Positions 58,977 to 64,000 of a stretch of DNA of 64,000 nucleotides are shown here, piece after piece (within the stretch, counting starts at the first letter, position 1; each line of letters begins with the position of its first letter). The translations under genes were made by a program, and so were the position numbers. The stretch is from Streptomyces lydicus (GTDB lineage: Bacteria > Actinomycetota > Actinomycetes > Streptomycetales > Streptomycetaceae), in the NCBI RefSeq assembly GCF_004125265.1, contig NZ_RDTE01000003.1, forward strand, positions 6,324,001 to 6,388,000, written 5' to 3'. The notes beneath the pieces are model-generated. The model was not told the DNA's origin and ran no database searches. It saw only the letters and a list, made by a program, of their open reading frames with translations.

Positions 58977-59084
58977 CCCCAAGGGGTGCTTCCCCAACCC
59001 CAAGGGGTGCTCCCTCAGCCCCTGGGGATGCTCCCGCCGGCCCCTACGGATGCTCCCGCCGGCCCCTACGGATGTTCCCGCGCC
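58977..59084 (-). repeat. Five 21-22 bp repeats between dgoR-type gene and dgoD
   Basis: Units CCCCAAGGGGTGCTTCCCCA, then CCCCTGGGGATGCTCCCGCC and CCCCTACGGATGCTCCCGCC types in order at 58977, 58998, 59019, 59041 and 59063. The last unit overlaps the end of the regulator gene and encodes its final residues. The CCCCAAGGGG cores can form small hairpins. Confidence 0.88.
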
Positions 59085-59773
59085 GAGAGATCGAGCAGTT
59101 CGAGCATCGCCATATAGGCCCCGTCGACGTCCCGGCTCCGTACGGCCTCGACCACCGCGGCGTGGGCCGCATGAAGATGTGCGAACGCGCCGTCCGCGGC
59201 GAGCACGGCCCGGTCGCGCTGGACGAGCACCGGCACGATCACCTGGTGCATCTGCGCGTAGAAGCGATTGTTCGAGGCGATCAGGATCGCCGTGTGGAAC
59301 GTCGCGTCGGCGCGTATGCGCAGTGCCGGATCGGTGTCGGTCGTGGCCATCGCACCTAGCGCGGTGTCCAGTGCCGCCAGATCCTCATCCGTACGGCGCT
59401 CCGCGGCGAGCGCGGCCGCCGCGGGTTCGATGGAACGGCGCAGTTCGAGCACATCGGCGAAGAAATCGGACGAGACACCGGCCGCGAGCTTCCAGCGCAG
59501 CACGTCCGGATCCAGCAGGTTCCAGTCCGCCCGGGGGCGGACGAACGTGCCTCGCTCCTTGTCGGCATCGAGGAGGCCCTTCAGGGTCAGCACCTTGACG
59601 GCCTCACGCAGCACGGTCTGGGTCACGTCCAGCTGCGCCATCACGTCCGGCATGACGAGGCTGTCGCCCTCACCGTAAGTGCCCTTGATGATCCGCCCGG
59701 CGAGCGTTTCGACCGCCTCGTGGTGCACCCCGTGCCCGCCGGCGGAGGAGTCGGTGTGCTCCGATCGGCTCAT
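59066..59773 (-). CDS. dgoR: GntR/FadR-type regulator of galactonate catabolism
   Basis: 235 residues from ATG 59773 (GGGAG six bases upstream); the frame is open to 59857 but the added part is low complexity. Winged helix-turn-helix: HHEAVETLAGRIIKGTYGEGDSLVMPDVMAQLDVTQTVLREAVKVLTLKGLL; effector FCD domain with metal-type residues (DATFHTAILIASNNRFY, LHAAHAAVVEAVRSRD). FadR-type GntR repressors of galactonate operons respond to galactonate. It is the first gene of the dgoR-dgoD-dgoA-dgoK group and probably autoregulates. Confidence 0.9.
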   Translation of the reverse strand: MSRSEHTDSSAGGHGVHHEAVETLAGRIIKGTYGEGDSLVMPDVMAQLDVTQTVLREAVKVLTLKGLLDADKERGTFVRPRADWNLLDPDVLRWKLAAGVSSDFFADVLELRRSIEPAAAALAAERRTDEDLAALDTALGAMATTDTDPALRIRADATFHTAILIASNNRFYAQMHQVIVPVLVQRDRAVLAADGAFAHLHAAHAAVVEAVRSRDVDGAYMAMLELLDLSAREHP

Positions 59774-60060
59774 CGTGTGCTCCCTGCTCTCCCTGCTCTC
59801 CCCGTGTTCGCCGACCTGCCGCCCCTCCCACCCGCGGTGCCGCTCCTCCCGGCCCACGCCGTGCCGCCCGGCCGCCGCACCGGCCCGCAGACTCCTGCCC
59901 CGGCCACCGCCGCCTTCCCCTGCCCGCCTGCCCGCCTGCCCGCTTGCCCACCGCTCGGCGGTGGCACCGCGCCTGCCCTGTCGTACGGCGGCATTCGCCG
60001 ATGTCGTCCCTCCCCGGTCCTGCAGTCCCGGTCATGCGCACCGGTCAGGCGGCCCCCGTG

Positions 60061-60127
60061 CCTGCCATCCGCCCCCGTGATCCGGTTCCCGTGATCGGAT
60101 CCCTGCCATCCGCCCCCGTGATCCGGT
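60061..60127. repeat. 26-bp direct repeat, 41-bp period
   Basis: CCTGCCATCCGCCCCCGTGA-type 26-mer at 60061-60086 is repeated exactly at 60102-60127, with related GTCATCAGCCGTC repeats after it. Part of the 448-bp gap (59774-60221), which has the dgoR promoter on its left side, low-complexity CCGCCTGCC DNA, and no credible gene. Confidence 0.85.
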
Positions 60128-60156
60128 CCCCGTCATCAGCCGTCGCCGTCATCAGC

Positions 60157-60204
60157 CGTCAGGGCGTACCGAGCACCCCATTCCCACCTCGGTACGCCCT
60201 GACG
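60157..60204 (-). terminator. 17-bp perfect hairpin terminator after DUF4383 gene
   Basis: CGTCAGGGCGTACCGAG (60157-60173) pairs exactly with 60188-60204; 14-nt loop; 18 bp beyond the stop of the minus-strand gene. Confidence 0.8.
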
Positions 60205-60221
60205 TCTCTCCTCGCCCCGGC

Positions 60222-61037
60222 TCAGGTCCTCTTGCCGGCGGTACCGGCGTCCGTGCCGGTGCCGCCGCCGGAGCTCGTGCCGGTGCCGGAGCCCGCACCC
60301 ACACCCCTGGCACCGGAGGAGGCAGTACCCGTTCCCGTTCCCGTTCCCGTACCCACGCCCCTGCGGGATCTGCTCCCACTGGTGCCGGCGCCGAACGAAC
60401 CGCGCCCGGCATGCGAGGCGCCCTGGACGTTGACCCGCGCCGCCTGCCGTGCGGCGGTCATGCCGGAGACGGGATGCAGCTGGCCGCGGTCGAACCGTTC
60501 CGCTTCCTCCGGGTGCCGGGCGCGCCAGTACGGATTGTCGTGCGAGAGGCCGCCGCTGACCCGTCCGTACATCCCGAAGACCAGCAGCATCAGTCCGACC
60601 ACAAAGCTGAAGAGGACGTTCTGGAGCCGGAAGGCGAGGAAGTTCGCGCCGGTGTCCAGCAGTGCCAGGTTCACAAAGCCGCTCAGGAGGAAGAGGACGC
60701 CGAACACGATGTTGAGGGTCGAGGCGAAGTTCCCGCCGATCACCATGCCGGCGAAGAGGATCGCGCCGACGACGATGGACAGGATGCTCAGGGAGCCGTT
60801 GGTGTTCAGCCCGGCCACGGTGTCGCCGCCGGTGTCGAAGAAGCCGATGTGGTGGGTCAGCCCGAGGATGCCGAAGGCGATCAGCACCAAGCCCATCAGC
60901 CCCGCGCCGATGCGGTAGACCTTGCTGAGCCGGTGGTCCATGGGCAGGTGCTCATCGAGCCGGGTGTGATGCGTCTTCGTCCGGTGAAAGGGGTTCGAGG
61001 GCCCGTGCAGGGTCTGGCCAGTAGCCCCAGTAGCCAT
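60222..61037 (-). CDS. DUF4383 membrane protein
   Basis: 271 residues with AAAGGAGG seven bases before ATG 61037. Four hydrophobic segments (about 44-62, 82-103, 106-127, 139-156) form the DUF4383 core; HIGFFDTGGD and FGVLFLLSGFVNLALLDTGAN are characteristic. The last 80 residues are cytoplasmic Gly-Ser-Thr low complexity, including a GTGTGTGTGT dipeptide run encoded by a CCCGTT hexanucleotide repeat (60327-60352). Function unknown; family common in actinobacteria. Confidence 0.87.
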   Translation of the reverse strand: MATGATGQTLHGPSNPFHRTKTHHTRLDEHLPMDHRLSKVYRIGAGLMGLVLIAFGILGLTHHIGFFDTGGDTVAGLNTNGSLSILSIVVGAILFAGMVIGGNFASTLNIVFGVLFLLSGFVNLALLDTGANFLAFRLQNVLFSFVVGLMLLVFGMYGRVSGGLSHDNPYWRARHPEEAERFDRGQLHPVSGMTAARQAARVNVQGASHAGRGSFGAGTSGSRSRRGVGTGTGTGTGTASSGARGVGAGSGTGTSSGGGTGTDAGTAGKRT

Positions 61038-61230
61038 CTCCGGCCTCCTTTGCGCAGGTGTGCCGCCTGGGCCGTGCTTCCCTCCAGGATCCGCCCACGT
61101 GCGACATCACGCCATTGCACCCAGGGTGACGGGCCAGGCGGTCGCGGTGACGAGCACATAAGCGACGAAGAACCCATGGGCGGTGACGAGCCCAAGGGCG
61201 GCACCCGGGCTCGGGACCGCCCGCCGGCCC

Positions 61231-61393
61231 ACCTCCGCCGGCTGCACCTCCACCGGCTGCACCTCCGCCGACCCGCCGGAGCCTTAGCCGTCGCCCGGAG
61301 CCTCAGCCCCCCGGAGCCTCAGCCGCGCTGGAGCCTCGGCGCTTCCGGAGCCTCGGCGCCTCCACAGCCTCGGTGCCTCCGGAGCCTCAGCCG
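61231..61393. repeat. Two tandem arrays in the gap before the coiled-coil gene end
   Basis: A 16-bp CCGCCGGCTGCACCTC array (61235-61270) is followed by about eight GGAGCCTCAGCC/GGAGCCTCGGCG units to 61393, just over the stop of the minus-strand gene. The 349-bp gap (61038-61386) also holds the DUF4383 promoter; no gene seen. Confidence 0.8.
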
Positions 61394-62769
61394 CCCCCTG
61401 CACCACCCCTGGCCCCCCGGATCTCCTGCACCACCCGGGCCGCCGTCTCCCGTACCGCCTCGGTCTCCGTCAGGAAGTGCCACCAGTCCGGATGCCGCCC
61501 CTCCAGGCCCGCGACCGCACGGTCCAGCCGCGCCACCGCCTCGTCCAGGGGACCGGCATGCCGCGGATCAGGGGTGCTGCGCCCGGCCATCGCCAGCCGC
61601 TGCGCATCCCGGACCGCGAAGCGCGTCCGTTCGACCTCCTTCTGCCGGTCGAACGACACCGCGTCGAGCCGCTGCAGCCGGTCACCGGCCGCCGAGACCG
61701 CCTCGTCGGTGCCGTCCAGCAGCGCCCGTACGGTCGCCAGCAGGCTCGTGGCATCCGCCCAGCGCTGCTCGTCCCGCGCCTGCTGCGACTCCCGCAGTTT
61801 GACCTCGGCCTGCTGGACGGACTGCGCGGCCTGTTCCGGTACCTGCTGCAGGTCCTGCCAGCACGCCGCGCTGTACCGCCGCCGCAGCTCGCTGAGGACC
61901 GGGTCGACCTTCCCGGCACGCGTCGTGATCGCCTGCGCCCGGGTCCGCAGCGACACCAGCCGCTTGTCGATCTCCGCCGCCTTCGCCGGCAGCCGCTCGG
62001 CCTCGGTCCGTACGCCCTCGGCCTTGCGCAGCACGTCGTCGGCGCGCCGGATCGTCTCCTGTACGCCATGCTGGCCGGCACCCTGATTGAGCTTGGTCAG
62101 CTCAGGCCCGAGCGCCGCCAGCCGGGTCGCGAGATCATCGGCCCGCAGCCCCTGCGCACGGACCGCGTCCAGCGCATTGCTCGCCGCCAGCAGCGCCTGC
62201 CGCGCCCGCTCCACGGCCGGAGCCAGCCGCGCCAGCTGTGTCTCGGCGGTCTGCAGCAACGGCCCGAGCCCTTGCGCGAACCGCTCCAGCTCGCTCCGGA
62301 CGCGATCCAGCTCCTCCTTGGCCCGCGTCAGATCCGCTCGCGCCCGCGCCACCGCGGCACCGTCCAGATCGTCACGGTCCAGATCGTGGGAGTCGACCGC
62401 GGTGATGTACTGCTGACTCACCTCGTCGATCCGCCGGCCGAAGCCCTCGTAGTCCTCCGCGGCCTTCCGCGCGGCTGGCGAATTGTCGACCGCGGTGATC
62501 GTCTCTATGGAGATCCGCAGGTCACGGTGTGCGGTGTCCAGCTCGTAGAACGCTGCCGCCGCGGCGTCCTTCGCGGCCTGCGCATCGGCCCGCTGACCCT
62601 CCCCGCGCCCGAACCAGCGACGGGTCCCTCCACCCGCGAACGACATCGGCACCATCGCCACCAACAACGGCAACGGCAGCAACACCAGCCCCACCACATC
62701 CCGGAGCGGACCCCCACGGACGCGACGGCGTTCTCGCTGCTCATGCGGCTGCGTCTCTGTCGCCGTCAC
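61387..62769 (-). CDS. Membrane-anchored coiled-coil protein of unknown function
   Basis: 460 residues from GTG 62769, next to a GGGAGAGGGAA site. One hydrophobic segment near the N-terminus (VVGLVLLPLPLLVAMVPMSFAGG, about 25-47) with positive residues before it suggests a cytoplasmic start and an outside body, or a hairpin anchor. From about 60 to 440 it is almost all helix with heptad-like Leu/Ala spacing (KEELDRVRSELERFAQGLGPLLQTAETQLARL), resembling long coiled-coil stalks. Short acidic helices end in Gly-rich residues. No enzyme motif. Located beside tRNA-Val on the opposite strand. Confidence 0.82.
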   Translation of the reverse strand: MTATETQPHEQRERRRVRGGPLRDVVGLVLLPLPLLVAMVPMSFAGGGTRRWFGRGEGQRADAQAAKDAAAAAFYELDTAHRDLRISIETITAVDNSPAARKAAEDYEGFGRRIDEVSQQYITAVDSHDLDRDDLDGAAVARARADLTRAKEELDRVRSELERFAQGLGPLLQTAETQLARLAPAVERARQALLAASNALDAVRAQGLRADDLATRLAALGPELTKLNQGAGQHGVQETIRRADDVLRKAEGVRTEAERLPAKAAEIDKRLVSLRTRAQAITTRAGKVDPVLSELRRRYSAACWQDLQQVPEQAAQSVQQAEVKLRESQQARDEQRWADATSLLATVRALLDGTDEAVSAAGDRLQRLDAVSFDRQKEVERTRFAVRDAQRLAMAGRSTPDPRHAGPLDEAVARLDRAVAGLEGRHPDWWHFLTETEAVRETAARVVQEIRGARGGAGGG

Positions 62770-62911
62770 TTCCCTCTCCCGATCGGATCGCCCCAGGACC
62801 GAATGTCATTCTCCCACTCACCGGAAACGAACACACCGGCCGGTAAGTTCGGACTTCGAGTACGGGTTTGCCGTTCAGCCCCAAAGGCAAGGTAGTCTGT
62901 CGGCTCGGCCA

Positions 62912-62986
62912 GGGCGCATAGCTCAGCGGTAGAGCGCTGCTCTTACAAAGCAGATGTCACAGGTTCGAATCCTGTTGTGCCCACCA
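62912..62986 (+). tRNA. tRNA-Val (anticodon TAC), CCA encoded
   Basis: Complete cloverleaf: acceptor GGGCGCA with TGTGCCC, D-arm GCTC/GAGC, anticodon stem CTGCT/AGCAG with loop CTTACAA (anticodon TAC at 62944-62946), T-arm ACAGG-TTCGAAT-CCTGT, discriminator A at 62983 and encoded CCA to 62986. Its 3' half lies 70 bp from a tyrosine integrase, so it is a probable attachment site. Confidence 0.97.
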
Positions 62987-62990
62987 GCGA

Positions 62991-63024
62991 AAAGACCCCC
63001 TACTGATCATGGTAGGGGGTCTTT
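62991..63024. terminator. 13-bp bidirectional terminator between tRNA-Val and integrase
   Basis: AAAGACCCCCTAC (62991-63003) pairs with 63012-63024; T tract on each strand (CTTT) gives termination for both the tRNA and the converging integrase gene. A TTTGACATC motif is repeated at 63022-63030 and 63035-63043 just after it. Confidence 0.8.
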
Positions 63025-63054
63025 GACATCCGGGTTTGACATCAACGGGAGCGT

Positions 63055-64000
63055 TCAGCGACGACGTCGCCCGAGCATCCGGTCCATGTGCGCCACGGCT
63101 TCCCGCTTCAGGGTGTCGGGGACGTGGGTGTAGATGTCCATGGTCACGCTGATCTTGCTATGGCCAAGGATTTCCATCGCGACCCGGGGATGGATGTTGC
63201 CGGCCGCGAGCAGGGTCGCCGCTCCGTGCCGGGCATCGTGGACCCGGATGCGGGGGATCTCCGCCTTGGCGGTCAGCCGGTGGAACGACCGAAGAACATT
63301 GCTCCCCTCGATCGCCCGGCCCGTGCGTGTGGTGAAGACAAGATCGCTCTTGTGCCAGTCGGCGCCCGCACTGACGCGCATGGCTTCCTGCCGCAGCCGT
63401 TGCCAGCGAAGCGGTGCCACGCAGAGCAGGGGCAGCGGCAGCGTCCGCTTGCGGCGGTTCTTCGTGTCGTCCTCGTAGTACTCACCGCGGACCCGCTGAC
63501 GCTGCTTGCGGATCTGGACCGTACGGCTGTCGAGGTCGATGTCCTGCCACCGCAACCCGACGATCTCACCCCGCCGCAGACCGAGGCCCACAGCGAGCAT
63601 GAAGCCCGCATACAGGGGGTCACGCCTGGCGACAAGGGTGAAGGCGAGAGTCTGCTCCAGCGTCCACAGTTGACCTTCGTACGTGTCGACCTTCGGAGCC
63701 TCCACCAGCTTGGCCACGTTGCGGGTGATCAGCTCTTCCCGGCACGCGGCCGACAGGCCGGAACGAAGAACCCGGTGCGATTCCTTCGCCGTCGCAGACG
63801 TGCCGGCCTTGGCGATCCTGGCGAGAGCCATACGTACATCCCGCGCACTCAGCTTTTCCAGGCTCTTCTTGCCGAGCTCCGGCACGAGGTAGAGGCGGAT
63901 ATGGGTCTCGTACTTCGCCGCCGTTGTGCGCTTGCGCCGGGGCTTGATGATCTCCTCCAGCCAGTACGGCAGCCACTCAGCGAGCTTGGCGGAACGAGTG
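63055..64000 (-). CDS. int: Tyrosine-type site-specific integrase, N-terminus beyond window
   Basis: The frame is open without stop from 63057 to the window edge (last codons read RSAKLAEWLPYWLEEI and KYETHIRLYLVPELGKKSL), so the start is beyond base 64000. The SAM-like core-binding domain is followed by the catalytic domain: Arg in VGLGLRRGEIVGLRW, His-x-x-Arg in VHDARHGAATLLAAG, His in EILGHSKISVTMDIYTHV and the nucleophile Tyr in that IYTHV. Integrates DNA at a tRNA gene; belongs to the actinobacterial phage or AICE type. It converges on tRNA-Val, the likely attL side, so the element extends to the right of the window. Confidence 0.94.
   Translation of the reverse strand, partial: TRSAKLAEWLPYWLEEIIKPRRKRTTAAKYETHIRLYLVPELGKKSLEKLSARDVRMALARIAKAGTSATAKESHRVLRSGLSAACREELITRNVAKLVEAPKVDTYEGQLWTLEQTLAFTLVARRDPLYAGFMLAVGLGLRRGEIVGLRWQDIDLDSRTVQIRKQRQRVRGEYYEDDTKNRRKRTLPLPLLCVAPLRWQRLRQEAMRVSAGADWHKSDLVFTTRTGRAIEGSNVLRSFHRLTAKAEIPRIRVHDARHGAATLLAAGNIHPRVAMEILGHSKISVTMDIYTHVPDTLKREAVAHMDRMLGRRRR

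Noticed and set aside
60061-60204. Possible CRISPR-like or attachment-site repeats
   Set aside because: Only two exact 26-mers with a 15-bp gap plus a terminator hairpin; no integrase or cas gene at this place.

Overview
The window is very GC-rich with strong G/C third positions, many GTG starts and Streptomyces-type gene neighbourhoods (fasR-fabD-fabH-acpP-fabF; a single-chain aceE beside DUF3052, AhpE-type peroxiredoxin and TerD genes; DUF3145; DUF1023 lipase-like proteins). It is almost certainly a chromosomal segment of Streptomyces or a very close relative. Most of it is core-like, but short tandem repeats (minisatellites) occur in many intergenic gaps and even inside reading frames, and the right end enters an integrated mobile element.

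Layout. 1-5.8 kb: ribose-type ABC transport operon (LacI regulator, rbsA, rbsC, rbsB, rbsK). 6-7.4 kb: orphan sensor kinase behind a 20-codon coupled leader ORF. 7.5-13.5 kb: MarR/DinB-like divergent pair, PLP ammonia-lyase next to a frameshifted LysR gene, secreted pyroglutamyl-peptidase-like protein carrying Ser for the catalytic Cys, TetR regulator. 13.6-20 kb: GH3 beta-glucosidase, DUF4097 lipoprotein, aldose epimerase, SGNH hydrolase, DUF3145. 20-26 kb: fatty-acid synthesis initiation and elongation genes with their activator. 26-30 kb: pirin, serine hydrolase, MerR plus aldo/keto reductase. 29.5-37 kb: acyltransferase and two DUF1023 alpha/beta hydrolases around a NarL-type two-component system, with shared palindromic motifs. 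37-40.5 kb: TetR/DHA2 efflux pair and a small secreted I36-like inhibitor.

40.6-45 kb: pyruvate dehydrogenase E1, DUF3052 with a highly structured leader, AhpE peroxiredoxin. 45-54.7 kb: a large Ter (tellurium/stress) block: two TerD, a DUF475/TerC membrane protein, a TerA-like protein, a TerD with a long proline-rich tail, and divergently a CitE-like lyase, a fused double phosphoribosyltransferase protein (PRTase-TRSP-StiP/PRTase-PELOTA) and a HAD phosphatase. The last three match the biosynthetic module predicted by comparative genomics to make a nucleoside-like product in Ter systems. This is the most interesting system here, because its product is not known to me.

54.8-60 kb: O-methyltransferase, FmdB zinc ribbon, and a four-gene De Ley-Doudoroff galactonate operon (GntR regulator, DgoD, KDPGal aldolase, KDGal kinase). 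60-64 kb: DUF4383 membrane protein, a membrane-anchored coiled-coil protein, tRNA-Val(TAC), and immediately downstream a tyrosine integrase whose N-terminus runs off the window. The tRNA is therefore the likely attachment site of an integrative element lying to the right.
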